Part shown: positions 39,589-49,867 of the stretch, piece by piece | How positions within the stretch are numbered: the stretch's first letter is position 1 | How the letters are laid out: each line of letters begins with the position of its first letter | NCBI RefSeq assembly: GCF_900112425.1 | Contig: NZ_FOLP01000032.1 | Location: 1-64,000, forward strand | DNA length: 64,000 nucleotides | From: Variovorax sp. OK212 | GTDB lineage: Bacteria; Pseudomonadota; Gammaproteobacteria; Burkholderiales; Burkholderiaceae_C | Direction of reading: 5' to 3' | Position numbers and translations under genes: made by a program | Notes under the pieces: model-generated | Told to the model about the DNA's origin: nothing | Database searches by the model: none | Seen by the model: the letters and a program-made list of their open reading frames with translations, nothing else

Positions 39589-40566
39589 TCAGTTCCAACG
39601 AGGCACAGCCTCATCCTTCAACTGCTGCCGCAACAAACCATAGTCAGGCAACACACTCTCGACCGTCTCCCAGAAGCGATGCGAGTGATCCATCACCCTC
39701 AGATGCGCCAGCTCATGCGCAACCACATAGTCGATCACCGGCAACCGGAAGTGAATCAACCGCCAGTTCAGCCGAATCGACCCATCGACACTCGCACTCC
39801 CCCACCGAGTCGCTGCGTTGGACAACGAGAGCTTCACCCATCGCACCCCGAGCAGCGGCGCAAAGTGATCCAACCGCTCGATGAACAGCTTGCGTGCCTG
39901 CCGCATCAACCACGCCTGCGCCGCGTCACGAATCTGCGAAGGCTCCGCGTTCTGCGCCACGGCCAGCCGCAGCACCCGCGGCCCGTCTCCTTCCGCCGCA
40001 TCGAGCGTCCCGCCCACGCTGGCAAACCCGTGCTTCGGGTCGAGCCGGATCACGACGGCCTCGCCCATGAACGGAAACACCGCGCCGTCGCGCCATTCGA
40101 TGCGCGTCGCCTCGACCCGCGCATGCCGCTGCTGCGTCTCCGTCAGCTTGCGCAGGATCCAGTCCGACTTCTCGTGAATGGCTGAATCGACATCGCGCAG
40201 CGCCACCCAGCGCGGCGCGCGCACGGACAGGCCTTCGGCCCCGACCAGAAAACCGATGGTCTTGCGCTTTCCCCGCTTGAACTCATAGGCCACGCGCGCC
40301 GACCCCAGCACGATCTCGCGCGAAGCCTGCGGATGCGCGAAGCTCGCCAAGGTCAGCGTGTCGGCCAGCAGCACCGCGGGCGGCGCATTCGGATCCATTG
40401 GTGCAGGCGCAACGACAGGTGCCGTGGGCACCGCGTCCTGCGGCGCCACCAGCTTGGGCTTCCTTGCCCGGCGCGGCCGCGCGGGCGCAGGTGTTGGCGC
40501 CGGTGGCGCGAACTCGCTGCCCAACCCCTCGAAAAGATCCATCGTGAACTGAAGCAGTCCCCCCAT
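39589..40566 (-). CDS. YgjP-like zinc metallopeptidase-fold protein (DUF45)
   Basis: A 325-residue protein. The first ~75 residues are a Pro/Ala/Arg-rich unstructured extension. The DUF45/YgjP domain follows, with SNAATRWGSASVDGSIRLNWRLI and the gluzincin motif HELAHLRVMDHSHRFW. YgjP proteins are metal-dependent hydrolases of uncertain substrate, often near restriction or DNA genes but here isolated. The long N-terminus is unusual against the ~230-residue family norm. Confidence 0.88.
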   Translation of the reverse strand: MGGLLQFTMDLFEGLGSEFAPPAPTPAPARPRRARKPKLVAPQDAVPTAPVVAPAPMDPNAPPAVLLADTLTLASFAHPQASREIVLGSARVAYEFKRGKRKTIGFLVGAEGLSVRAPRWVALRDVDSAIHEKSDWILRKLTETQQRHARVEATRIEWRDGAVFPFMGEAVVIRLDPKHGFASVGGTLDAAEGDGPRVLRLAVAQNAEPSQIRDAAQAWLMRQARKLFIERLDHFAPLLGVRWVKLSLSNAATRWGSASVDGSIRLNWRLIHFRLPVIDYVVAHELAHLRVMDHSHRFWETVESVLPDYGLLRQQLKDEAVPRWN

Positions 40567-40585
40567 GACGGGCTCTCTTGTCTTC

Positions 40586-41356
40586 TCAGCTCACCGCTTC
40601 TTGCGTGGGCTGCACAGGGCTGTCGGCATACGCCTCGGGGTCGAGGCGGCGCATCTCGGCCTCGATCCAGGCTTCGACTTCGCGCATCAGTTCGTCGGGC
40701 TTGCGGCCCACGCTCGGGATCGCCGGGCCGATGGACACGTCCACCACGCCGGGGCGCTTGATGAAGGCCTTGCGGGGCCACACCTTGGCCGAGGTGACGG
40801 CAATGGGGATCACCGGCACGCCGGTCTCGCAGGCCAGGCGCGTGCCGCCGCTCTTGTAGGTGCCCTTCTGCCCGCGCGGAATGCGCGTGCCTTCGGGGAA
40901 CATGATGATCCAGATGCCCTGCGCGAGCAGCTTGCGGCCCTGGTTCACCACCTTGTTGAAGGCCTGCGCGCGCTGGCTGCGGTCGATGTGGATCATGTCC
41001 AGCCGCGCCATCGCCCAGCCGAAGAACGGCACGTAGATCAGTTCCTTCTTGAACACGTAGGCCAGCGGGTGCGGCATGAGCGTGGGCATCAGGAAGGTCT
41101 CCAGCGTGGACTGGTGCTTCACCAGCAGCACGGCGCCGGCGAGCTGGTCGGTCGGCAGGTTCTCCATGCCGCTCACGCGGGTCTTGATGCCCAGCAGCAC
41201 GCGCGCGCCGCCAATGGCCCAGCTGAGCCAGCGCTCGGCCATCCAGTACAGCGGAATGCCGCGCTTCCAGAGCGAGCTGACACACATGATGATGCCCCAG
41301 GGCACCACGGTGACGAGCATCCAGAGTGCATGGAGAACGGAACGGATAAACGCCAT
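40586..41356 (-). CDS. plsC: 1-acyl-sn-glycerol-3-phosphate acyltransferase
   Basis: A 256-residue inner-membrane acyltransferase for phosphatidic acid synthesis. An N-terminal membrane helix (about 7-28) precedes the HX4E-type box KHQSTLE (Glu in place of the common Asp, frequent in betaproteobacteria). The others are the FPEGTR box and VPVIPIAV. Its start overlaps the gmhB stop by one base, completing the glyS-gmhB-plsC run. Confidence 0.93.
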   Translation of the reverse strand: MAFIRSVLHALWMLVTVVPWGIIMCVSSLWKRGIPLYWMAERWLSWAIGGARVLLGIKTRVSGMENLPTDQLAGAVLLVKHQSTLETFLMPTLMPHPLAYVFKKELIYVPFFGWAMARLDMIHIDRSQRAQAFNKVVNQGRKLLAQGIWIIMFPEGTRIPRGQKGTYKSGGTRLACETGVPVIPIAVTSAKVWPRKAFIKRPGVVDVSIGPAIPSVGRKPDELMREVEAWIEAEMRRLDPEAYADSPVQPTQEAVS

Positions 41357-41934
41357 CAGACAGCTACCTGCAGTGCAGCCTGCGCTTCGCGCGCAAGCAA
41401 AAAGTCGACAAAGGCGGGGAGGTCGTCGTGGACCACCGTGTTCGCCGGGTATTCGGAAGGCAGCGGATCGACGCCGCGGCAGGCCGCGCCCATGCCCGTG
41501 AGCAACAGGTGCGGCTCGCAGCCGGCGGCCGCGCCGGCCTGCAGGTCGCGCAGGCTGTCGCCGCAGGTCGGGATGCCCTTCAGGTCGATGCCGTAGCGGT
41601 CACCGATCTGCAGGAACAGGCCCGGCTTGGGCTTGCGGCAATCGCAGTCCTCGTCGGGGCTGTGCGGGCAATAGAAGACAGCGTCGACCTTGCCGCCCAC
41701 GGCCGCGAGCATCTTGTGCATCTTGGCGTGCATGGCGTTGAGCGAGGCCATGTCGAACAGCCCGCGGCCCAGGCCCGACTGGTTCGACGCGATCACCACG
41801 TGCCAGCCCGCATGGTTCAGGCGCGCCACGGCCTCCAGCGCACCGGGCAGCGGCGTCCACTCGATGTCGCTCTTCACGAAATCTTCGCGGTGCACGTTGA
41901 TCGTGCCGTTGCGGTCGAGGATGACGAGTTTCAT
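41356..41934 (-). CDS. gmhB: D-glycero-manno-heptose-1,7-bisphosphate 7-phosphatase (GmhB-like)
   Basis: A 192-residue HAD phosphatase of the lipopolysaccharide heptose route. The zinc site is Cys89-x-His91 with Cys97 and Cys99 (CPHSPDEDCDC), followed by RKPKPGL; motif IV is CGDSLRDLQAG. Motif I reads LDRNGTIN: the usual second Asp (general acid) is Asn9. That change could lower activity unless compensated. The start at 41934 gives the family N-terminus (MKLVILDR). It lies 46 bases after glyS. Confidence 0.88.
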   Translation of the reverse strand: MKLVILDRNGTINVHREDFVKSDIEWTPLPGALEAVARLNHAGWHVVIASNQSGLGRGLFDMASLNAMHAKMHKMLAAVGGKVDAVFYCPHSPDEDCDCRKPKPGLFLQIGDRYGIDLKGIPTCGDSLRDLQAGAAAGCEPHLLLTGMGAACRGVDPLPSEYPANTVVHDDLPAFVDFLLAREAQAALQVAV

Positions 41935-41980
41935 GGCAATGCCGCCCGTGGTGGAGTCTCGTGGAGTCGTCGGGAAGAGA

Positions 41981-44113
41981 TCAGACAGCCAGCCGCTCAA
42001 GCTGCGCCACGCGGTTCATCGCGGCGTGCAGCGACATCAGCAGGCCCAGGCGGTTCAACCGCAGGTCGGCCTGGTCGGCATTGACCATCACGCCGTCGAA
42101 GAAGGCATCGACCGGCTCGCGCAGCGCGGCCAGCGTCTGCAGCGAGGCGGTGTAGTCGCCGGCTTCGAACTGCGCGTTGGCGGCGGGCACGACCTGCGCC
42201 ATGGCGGCGTGCAGCGCCTTCTCGGCGGGCTCCTGCAGCAGCAGCTCGCTGACGTGCGCGTCGGCCTCGGGGGCCTTCTTCAGGATGTTGCCGATGCGCT
42301 TGTTCGCGGCGGCCAGCGCGGCGGCGGCAGGCAAGGCGGCAAAGGCGCGCACCGCGGCCAGCAGCTTGGGCACTTCGCCCAGGCGCTGCGGGCGCGGGGC
42401 CAGCACGGCGTCGACCTCTTGCGCGCTGGCGCCCTGCTCGCGCAGGCTGCCGGCCAGGCGGTCGAGAATGAAGTCCTGCAGCTCGACGGTGGCCTTGCCG
42501 CTGTCGAAACCGGCGATGCCGTCGAACTGCGCGGCGGCGTCCTGCAGCAGCGCGTCGAGCCCCAGTGCGAGGTCTTTCTCGATCAGCATGCGCAGCACGC
42601 CCAGCGCATGACGGCGCAGCGCGAACGGGTCGCGGTCGCCGGTGGGCAGGTTGCCGATGCCGAACATGCCGACCAGCGTCTCGAGCTTGTCGGCCAGCGC
42701 GACCACCAGGCCCACGTTGTTGCGCGGCAGTTCGTCGCCGGCGAAGCGCGGCTTGTAGTGGTCTTCGATGGCGTCGGCCACCGAGGCGTCCAGGCCGTCG
42801 TGCAGCGCGTAGTAGCGGCCCATGGTGCCCTGCAGCTCGGGGAACTCGCCGACCATGTCGGTCACGAGGTCGGCCTTGGCCAGTTGGGCGGCCTGCGTGG
42901 CGTGCGCGGCCAGCGTGGCGTCGCCGATCTTCTCGGCAATGCCGCGCGCGATGCGCATCACGCGCTCCACGCGCTCGCCCTGCGTTCCCAGCTTGTTGTG
43001 ATAGACCACCTTGCCCAGCGACTCGACGCGCGAGGCCAGCGACTTCTTGCGGTCCTGATCGAAGAAGAACTTGGCGTCTGCAAGGCGCGGGCGCACCACG
43101 CGCTCGTTGCCGCCGGTGACGGCGCTCGCGTCGTCGGGGCTGATGTTGCTGACGACCAAAAACTTGTGGGTGAGCTTGTTCGACGCGTCGAGCAGCGGAA
43201 AGTACTTCTGGTTGGCCTTCATCGTGAGGATCAGGCATTCCTGCGGCACTTCGAGGAACTCGCGCTCGAAGCTGCAGACCAGCACGTTGGGGCGTTCGAC
43301 CAGCGCGGTCACTTCGTCGAGCAGCGCGTCGTCGTTGATCGGCACGACGCCGCCGCCGACCTTCACCGCGGCCGCCGCGAGCTGGCGCGCGATCTCGGCG
43401 CGGCGGGCCTCGAAGCTGGCGATGACGGCGCCCTCTTCCTGCAGTTGCAGCGCATAGCTGCTGGCGTCGCGCAGCACCACGGGGTCGACAGCCGCCTCGA
43501 AGCGGTGGCCGTGCGTGTCGCGGCCGGCCTTCAGGCCCAGCGCCTCGATCGGCACCACGGTGTCGCCGTGCAGCGCCACCAGGCCGTGCGCGGGGCGCAC
43601 GAAGCTCACGCTGGTCCAGCCGGGCAGCTCGCTGCCTTCCTCGAGCTGGTAGGTCATGACCTTGGGAATCGGCAGCTTGGCGATGGCTTCGGCCAGCGCC
43701 TTCTGCAGGCCTTCGGCCAGCGTGGCGCCCTTGGCGGTGCTTTCGTAGAACAGGGCCTCGGCCTTGCCGTCCATCGCGCGCTTGAGGCCGGGCACGGCCG
43801 AGGCGTCGGCGCCCAGCGCCCCCAGGCGCTTGAGCAGCGCGGGCGTGGGCTGGCCGGAGGCGTCGAGGCCGACGGCCACGGGCATGAGCTTTTGCGACAC
43901 GGCCTTGTCGGCGGCGCGCTCGGCCACGTGCGTGAGGTGCGCGGCCAGGCGGCGCGGCGAGGCGTAGGCGGTCAGCACGGCGCCGGGCTCGGCGAGCCCC
44001 TGCGCCACGAGCTGGTCGCGCAGGCCGCCGGCAAAGGCGTCACCCAGCTTTTTCAGGGCCTTGGGCGGCAATTCCTCGACAAACAGTTCGACAAGAAGGC
44101 TGGCAGACGACAT
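41981..44113 (-). CDS. glyS: glycyl-tRNA synthetase beta subunit
   Basis: A 710-residue beta subunit of the bacterial alpha2beta2 glycyl-tRNA synthetase, with the N-terminal signature LLVELFVEELPPKAL. The C-terminal anticodon-binding region contains PVDAFFDGVMVNADQ. It handles tRNA-Gly recognition with GlyQ, which is encoded upstream, separated by a DUF457 gene. Length fits the family (~690-710). Confidence 0.98.
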   Translation of the reverse strand: MSSASLLVELFVEELPPKALKKLGDAFAGGLRDQLVAQGLAEPGAVLTAYASPRRLAAHLTHVAERAADKAVSQKLMPVAVGLDASGQPTPALLKRLGALGADASAVPGLKRAMDGKAEALFYESTAKGATLAEGLQKALAEAIAKLPIPKVMTYQLEEGSELPGWTSVSFVRPAHGLVALHGDTVVPIEALGLKAGRDTHGHRFEAAVDPVVLRDASSYALQLQEEGAVIASFEARRAEIARQLAAAAVKVGGGVVPINDDALLDEVTALVERPNVLVCSFEREFLEVPQECLILTMKANQKYFPLLDASNKLTHKFLVVSNISPDDASAVTGGNERVVRPRLADAKFFFDQDRKKSLASRVESLGKVVYHNKLGTQGERVERVMRIARGIAEKIGDATLAAHATQAAQLAKADLVTDMVGEFPELQGTMGRYYALHDGLDASVADAIEDHYKPRFAGDELPRNNVGLVVALADKLETLVGMFGIGNLPTGDRDPFALRRHALGVLRMLIEKDLALGLDALLQDAAAQFDGIAGFDSGKATVELQDFILDRLAGSLREQGASAQEVDAVLAPRPQRLGEVPKLLAAVRAFAALPAAAALAAANKRIGNILKKAPEADAHVSELLLQEPAEKALHAAMAQVVPAANAQFEAGDYTASLQTLAALREPVDAFFDGVMVNADQADLRLNRLGLLMSLHAAMNRVAQLERLAV

Positions 44114-44214
44114 GGCTCAGAGGGCTTTTGAAAATGGGCCGCGGACGGCACCGGCCACGGGCGCGCAGCGAAGCGGCGCCGTGGAAGGGAAAGAAGAAAG
44201 AAGACAGATCGGAT

Positions 44215-44781
44215 TCATGCGGCAACGGCGCCCTTGCGCAGCTCCAGGTTGCGACGCTCCACGCGGCGGCGCGCGACGAGCGCGAGCACCGCGGCCGCCA
44301 GCAGCGGCGCCCACACGGTGGCCATCTCGTTGAGCAGCACCTGCGCGCCGCGCGGCGAGAAGAAGCGCTTCAGCGCCACCGGCGACACCTCGATGGGCCG
44401 CCACGGGCTGAAATGGCGAACGTCGCTGAGCGGCCAGAAGAGGGCGATGCCGATGCCGCCGTTGGTCAGCATGTCCAGCAGCGGATGCGACACGGCGCAC
44501 AGCGAGATCCACGCCCAGCCCACGGCCCGGCGCATGCCCCAGCGGGGCGCGAGCCACCAGCCCGCGAGGCCCAGCAGCAGCGCGAACAGCAGGGTGTGCG
44601 TGAAGCCGCGGTGCCCCGTCATGCCGCCGTAGGCAATGCCCAGCTTGAAGGCCAGGCCGTCGAAGTCGGGCGCAATGGACGCGAGCATGCCCGCCAGCAG
44701 CGCCGCCACCGGCACGCGCCGCGTGCCCAGCGCAATGGCTGCGCAGACGGGAACGGCGACGTGGGTGAAGACGGTGGGCAT
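44215..44781 (-). CDS. YdjM/DUF457-type membrane-bound metal-dependent hydrolase
   Basis: A 188-residue integral membrane protein of the YdjM/DUF457 family. Metal motifs are MPTVFTH..A, APDFDGLAF, GHRGFTHTLLF and SHPLLDMLTNGG, with about four membrane helices. The family is linked to LexA/SOS in some enterics, and its activity is not established. It is inserted between glyQ and glyS, which are usually adjacent. The gaps (19 and 101 bases) allow co-transcription. Confidence 0.9.
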   Translation of the reverse strand: MPTVFTHVAVPVCAAIALGTRRVPVAALLAGMLASIAPDFDGLAFKLGIAYGGMTGHRGFTHTLLFALLLGLAGWWLAPRWGMRRAVGWAWISLCAVSHPLLDMLTNGGIGIALFWPLSDVRHFSPWRPIEVSPVALKRFFSPRGAQVLLNEMATVWAPLLAAAVLALVARRRVERRNLELRKGAVAA

Positions 44782-44800
44782 GCAGTGGCTCGGCGTTCGC

Positions 44801-45709
<909 letters not shown>

Positions 45710-45941
45710 GAAGCTGGCCGGCGTGGCCGGACATTGGACGGTAGCGCGGCGAAGCACCGCGAAAGCGGGCGATTTTACGTTCGGAGGGCAACTCTCCCAC
45801 AGCGGATCGGGAAGTCGCCTGCTGCCGGGGCCGGGCGAGGGGTGCGACAACACCCAACCCGCCGCGTGCGGCGGGGCCGCCGCTGCCGTTTTTGGCCCTC
45901 TTTTCCTGCACTTTCCCCGCCTTCAGACCCGCCCCAACGAC

Positions 45942-46910
45942 ATGCCCGTGCCCGAGACCGCACCCGACGCCCCCCTGTTCATCGTGCTCAACGCCAGCTC
46001 CGGCAGCGAGGACGCGGCCGAGGCCCGCCGGGTCATCGAGGAAGGCTGCGATGCGGCCGGCCGGCGCAACCGCATCTTCGTGGTCGACGGACCCGGCCGG
46101 GTGCAGGCGCTGGCGCGCGAGGCGGTGGAGCGGGCGCGGGCGGTGGGCGGCGTGGTGGTGGCCGCGGGCGGCGACGGCACCATCAACGCGGTGGCGCACG
46201 CCACGCTGGGCAGCGGCTGCGCCTTCGGCGTGCTGCCGCAGGGCACCTTCAACTACTTCAGCCGCACCCACGGCATTCCGCGCGACACGGCGCAGGCGCT
46301 GCACATCCTGCTGACCGAGCAGCCCCGCGCGGTGCAGGTCGGGCTGGTGAACGACCGGGTGTTCCTGGTCAATGCCAGCCTCGGCCTGTACGCCGAGCTG
46401 CTGGAAGAACGCGAGGCCTACAAGGCGCGCTACGGCCGCAACCGCTGGATCGCCTTCGGCGCCGGCTTGCTGACGGTGCTGCGCGGCCACCGGCAATGGA
46501 ACCTGCGCATGGCCTGGCGCGGCGTGGAGCGCGACATCCGCACGCCGACGCTGTTCGTCGGCAACAACCCGTTGCAGCTGCACCAGGTCGGCATTCCGGA
46601 GGCCGACGTGCCCGAGCAGGGCCAGCTGGCCGCCATTGCGCTCAAGCCGGTGGGGCCGCTGGCCATGCCCGGCCTGCTGGTGCGCGGCGCGCTCGGCCGG
46701 CTCGGCGACGCCGACGAGGTGCTGAGCTTTCCGTTCGAGTCGCTCACGGTGAAGCCGCGGCGCCCGCTGGCCGCGCGCCGCATCAAGGTGGCGACCGACG
46801 GCGAGATCGGCTGGGTCGACACGCCGCTGCTGTTCCGCGTGTCGCCCGAGCCGCTGTGGCTGGTGCGCCCGGCCCGGACGGCGCCCGAGCTGGAGGCGGC
46901 GCGCGAATGA
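45942..46910 (+). CDS. diacylglycerol-kinase-family lipid kinase
   Basis: A 322-residue protein of the DAGK/YegS lipid-kinase family. The nucleotide loop is AAGGDGTINAVAHA, with FIVLNASSG at the N-terminus and GTFNYFSRTHGIP in the middle. It phosphorylates a lipid hydroxyl with ATP or CTP. The stop overlaps the next gene by ATGA, and the run continues with a phosphoesterase and a PAP2 phosphatase, suggesting lipid or polyprenyl phosphate turnover. Confidence 0.9.
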   Translation: MPVPETAPDAPLFIVLNASSGSEDAAEARRVIEEGCDAAGRRNRIFVVDGPGRVQALAREAVERARAVGGVVVAAGGDGTINAVAHATLGSGCAFGVLPQGTFNYFSRTHGIPRDTAQALHILLTEQPRAVQVGLVNDRVFLVNASLGLYAELLEEREAYKARYGRNRWIAFGAGLLTVLRGHRQWNLRMAWRGVERDIRTPTLFVGNNPLQLHQVGIPEADVPEQGQLAAIALKPVGPLAMPGLLVRGALGRLGDADEVLSFPFESLTVKPRRPLAARRIKVATDGEIGWVDTPLLFRVSPEPLWLVRPARTAPELEAARE

Positions 46911-47752
46911 GCTGCCTGCTGCAGATTTCCGACCCCCACTTCGGCACCGAGCAGCCCGACGTGCTGCACGCGCTCGAGCGGCTCGCCGATGCGCTGGCGC
47001 CGGGCGTGGTGGTGCTGTCGGGCGACATCACGCAGCGCGCCACCGCCGCGCAGTTTGCGGCGGCACGGGCCTTTGCCGACCGGCTGGGGCGGCCGGTGGT
47101 GGCCGTGCCGGGCAACCACGACATTCCGCTGTTCCAGCTGGGGGCGCGCGTGTTCGCGCCCTACGGCCGCTACCGCCGGGCCTTCGGCGACGACCTGGAG
47201 CCGGTGTTCGAGTCGCCCGACTGGCAGGTGACCATGGTCAACACCACGCGCTGGTACCGGCACACCGACGGCGCGGTCTCGCCCGCGCAGGTCGAGCGCG
47301 TGGCGCGGCGGCTGGCGGCGGCCTCGCCGTCGCAGGTGCGCGTGGTGGTGACGCACCAGCCGGTGATGGTCACGCGCACGCAGGACATGGGCAACCGCCT
47401 GCACGGGCGCGAGCAGGCGGTGGCGCGCTGGTGCGCGGCCGGCGCCGACCTGATCCTGGGCGGGCACATCCACCTGCCCTATGTGCGGCCGCTGCACGAC
47501 GCCTTTCCGGGGTGCGCGCGCACGGCCTGGGCGGTGCAGGCCGGCACCGCGGTGTCGTCGCGGGTGCGCGCGGGCCATCCGAATTCGGTGAACGTGGTGC
47601 GCGCGGGCATGGCCGACGATGTTGCCGAAGGCATGGCTGGCGGCCCTCGCGCATGCCGCGTCGAACGCTGGGACTACGTGGCGCGCGACAAGGCCTTCGG
47701 CTGCGCCGAAGTATTCGGTCTTTCCCTTGCCAGTGAGGCGGCGCGGCCTTAG
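46907..47752 (+). CDS. class III metallophosphoesterase (CpdA-like)
   Basis: A 281-residue cytoplasmic phosphoesterase. The dinuclear metal motifs are ISDPHFG, SGDIT, PGNHDIP, VTHQP and GGHIHLP, the CpdA/YfcE-like series. It may hydrolyse cyclic nucleotides or other phosphodiesters. It is translationally coupled to the lipid kinase (ATGA overlap) and followed after 11 bases by the PAP2 gene. Confidence 0.92.
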   Translation: MSCLLQISDPHFGTEQPDVLHALERLADALAPGVVVLSGDITQRATAAQFAAARAFADRLGRPVVAVPGNHDIPLFQLGARVFAPYGRYRRAFGDDLEPVFESPDWQVTMVNTTRWYRHTDGAVSPAQVERVARRLAAASPSQVRVVVTHQPVMVTRTQDMGNRLHGREQAVARWCAAGADLILGGHIHLPYVRPLHDAFPGCARTAWAVQAGTAVSSRVRAGHPNSVNVVRAGMADDVAEGMAGGPRACRVERWDYVARDKAFGCAEVFGLSLASEAARP

Positions 47753-47763
47753 GGTGCGCCGCT

Positions 47764-48582
47764 ATGTTGACGCAAGCCCCTCTTGTTCTCGCTGCACAGC
47801 AGCTCGGCGTGCACGCGCTGCCCTGGTTCCTTTGCCTTCTCGCGATGTCGGTGCTCGGTGCCGGCCTGGCCTGCCACCTGCTGCAGAAACGCCACTTCAA
47901 TGCGCTGGACACCGACGAGCCCAGCGAGCCGCGCATCGCGCTCGGGCTCGCGTCGGGCTTCGTGCTGATTCTTCTGGCCTCGAGCCTGTTCGCGTGGATC
48001 GCGTCGAACATCTCCGACGGCCGCGTGCTCGGCCAGGCTGACCACGCGCTGACCGACGCCATTGCCACGCACCTGCCGCGCACCGCGCTGGTGGTGTTCA
48101 GCTGGGTCACGCACCTGGGCGACGCGGCCTTCCTCGGGCCGGTGTGCCTGCTGGTGGCCGCCGCGCTCTGGTGGCATTCGCACCGCGGCCTGGCGCTGGG
48201 CTGGGTGCTGGCCCTGGGCGGCATCGTGGTGCTGAACCCGGCGCTCAAGCAGATCTTCGCGCGGGCCCGACCGCTGCACGACCACGGCCTGGCGCTGGAG
48301 ACGAGCTACAGCTTTCCCAGCGGCCACAGCGCGGGCGCGATCGTGAGCTACGGAATGCTGCTGTACCTGCTGCTGCGCACGCTGCCGCCGCGCTGGCACG
48401 TGCCGGGCGCGATGGCCGCGGCGGGCGCCATCGTCACCATCGCGTGCAGCCGCATCTTTCTGCAGGTGCACTTTGCGAGCGACGTGGCGGCCGGCCTGCT
48501 GACCGGCCTGGCCTGGCTGCTCGTGTGCGTGAGCAGCCTGGAGTACGCGCGCCACCGGCAGCAGCGGCGCGCCCTGGCCTGA
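47764..48582 (+). CDS. PAP2-family membrane phosphatase
   Basis: A 272-residue integral membrane phosphatase with the full PAP2 signature: KQIFARARP, SFPSGHSAG and SRIFLQVHFASDV. About six hydrophobic segments place the active site at the periplasmic face. It dephosphorylates phosphatidic acid or undecaprenyl diphosphate. It is the third gene of a probable lipid-phosphate operon. Confidence 0.93.
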   Translation: MLTQAPLVLAAQQLGVHALPWFLCLLAMSVLGAGLACHLLQKRHFNALDTDEPSEPRIALGLASGFVLILLASSLFAWIASNISDGRVLGQADHALTDAIATHLPRTALVVFSWVTHLGDAAFLGPVCLLVAAALWWHSHRGLALGWVLALGGIVVLNPALKQIFARARPLHDHGLALETSYSFPSGHSAGAIVSYGMLLYLLLRTLPPRWHVPGAMAAAGAIVTIACSRIFLQVHFASDVAAGLLTGLAWLLVCVSSLEYARHRQQRRALA

Positions 48583-48599
48583 ACCCCGGCCCGGACGCT

Positions 48600-48716
48600 C
48601 CGCCGGGCGAAAAACCGAGGCTTCGCCAGGAACACCGCGGAACCGGCTTTGCCGGGCCGCAGGTGTTGCCCCCGGAAGGGGGAAGGAGGCTACGCGAAGC
48701 GAGCAAGCCTGGGGGA
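48600..48716. repeat. GC-rich intergenic repeat with hairpins between convergent genes
   Basis: CGGAACCGGCTTTGCCGG (palindromic halves), then TTGCCCCCGGAAGGGGGAAGG and GGCTACGCGAAGCGAGCAAGCC with an internal GCTACGCGAAGC-type inverted repeat. It lies between the convergent PAP2 and asparaginase genes and could end both transcripts. Similar sequences are common in Comamonadaceae as I recall. Confidence 0.55.
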
Positions 48717-48718
48717 GA

Positions 48719-49789
48719 TCAATATTCCCAGAAGATGCGCTGCAGTTCCTTGGTGTCGCTGGTCTTGGTGAGTGCCACCATCGCCAGGATGCGCGCCTTC
48801 TGCGGGCGCAGGTCGTGCGCCACCACCCAGTCGTACTTGTCGTCGGGCTGCTCGGCGTTGCGGATCACGAAGCCGTCGGGCACGCGTGCGCTGCGGATCA
48901 CGATCACGCCGTCGGCGCGCGCCTTCTGCAGGTTCGGCACGATGCGGTCGGCCACCGAGCCGTTGCCGGTGCCGCCGTGGATCAGCGCCTTGGCGCCGCT
49001 CTTGGCAATGGCGTCGATGGCCACCGAGGACACGCCTTCGTAGCCCATCGCAATCTCCACCGGCGGCAGCGCGCTGATGGTGTCGATGTCGAACTCCGAG
49101 TTCATGGTGTGGCGCTTCACCGGCGCGCGGAACCAGTAGTTGCGCCCCTCCACCACCATGCCCAGCGGACCCCACTGGCTGGAGAAGGCGTTGGTCTTGA
49201 TGTTGACGTTCTTGCTCACGTCGCGGCCGCTGTCGATGTTGTCGTTCATCGTCACCAGCACGCCCTTGCCCATGGCGTCCTTGCTGCCCGCCACGTTCAC
49301 CGCGTCGTACAGGTTCAGCGCGCCGTCGGCCGACAGCGCGGTGCCCGGGCGCATCGAGCCGACCACCACGATCGGCTTGGCGGTGTGCACGGTCAGCGTC
49401 AGGAAGTAGGCGGTTTCTTCCAGCGTGTCGGTGCCGTGCGTGATCACGATGCCGTCGACGTCGGGCTGCTTCGACAGTGCCGAGACGCGCTTGGCCAGCG
49501 TCATGAGGTTGTCGTTGGTGAGGCTTTCCGATGCGACCTGGAACACCTGCTCGCCGCGCACGTTGGCCACCTTAGCCAGCTCCGGCAGGCCGGCGATGAG
49601 CTTCTCCACGCCCACCTTCGCCGCGGCGTAGGTGGCGCTGTTGACGGCCGAGGCGCCCGCGCCCGCGATGGTGCCGCCTGTGGCGAGGATCACCACGTTG
49701 GGCAGCGCCTGCTGCGCCTGCGCGAGCGCGCTGGCCGCCAGCAGTGCGGTGCCGGCCGCGAGGGCCCTGAAACGGGGAGAAAGGTACAT
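48719..49789 (-). CDS. ansB: periplasmic L-asparaginase (type II)
   Basis: A 356-residue asparaginase with a signal peptide ending near AQAQ. Catalytic motifs are ILATGGTIAG and ITHGTDTLEET, with MTLAKRV and SMRPGTALSADG. It hydrolyses L-asparagine, and possibly glutamine, to the acid and ammonia in the periplasm. It is divergent from a RutR-like TetR gene; the 170-base spacer holds the CCATGCCGGCATGG palindrome. Confidence 0.95.
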   Translation of the reverse strand: MYLSPRFRALAAGTALLAASALAQAQQALPNVVILATGGTIAGAGASAVNSATYAAAKVGVEKLIAGLPELAKVANVRGEQVFQVASESLTNDNLMTLAKRVSALSKQPDVDGIVITHGTDTLEETAYFLTLTVHTAKPIVVVGSMRPGTALSADGALNLYDAVNVAGSKDAMGKGVLVTMNDNIDSGRDVSKNVNIKTNAFSSQWGPLGMVVEGRNYWFRAPVKRHTMNSEFDIDTISALPPVEIAMGYEGVSSVAIDAIAKSGAKALIHGGTGNGSVADRIVPNLQKARADGVIVIRSARVPDGFVIRNAEQPDDKYDWVVAHDLRPQKARILAMVALTKTSDTKELQRIFWEY

Positions 49790-49867
49790 GGAGAGCTCCT
49801 TTGTTGAAGTGGATTCTTTCGAGGCGGCGAGGAAGATACATGAACCATGCCCGCATGCTCCGTGCCT

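Noticed and set aside
39137..39598. Short frames of 100-150 residues within the palindrome on both strands
   Set aside because: The frames are composed of repeat sequence, mirror each other across the two arms and show no protein family.
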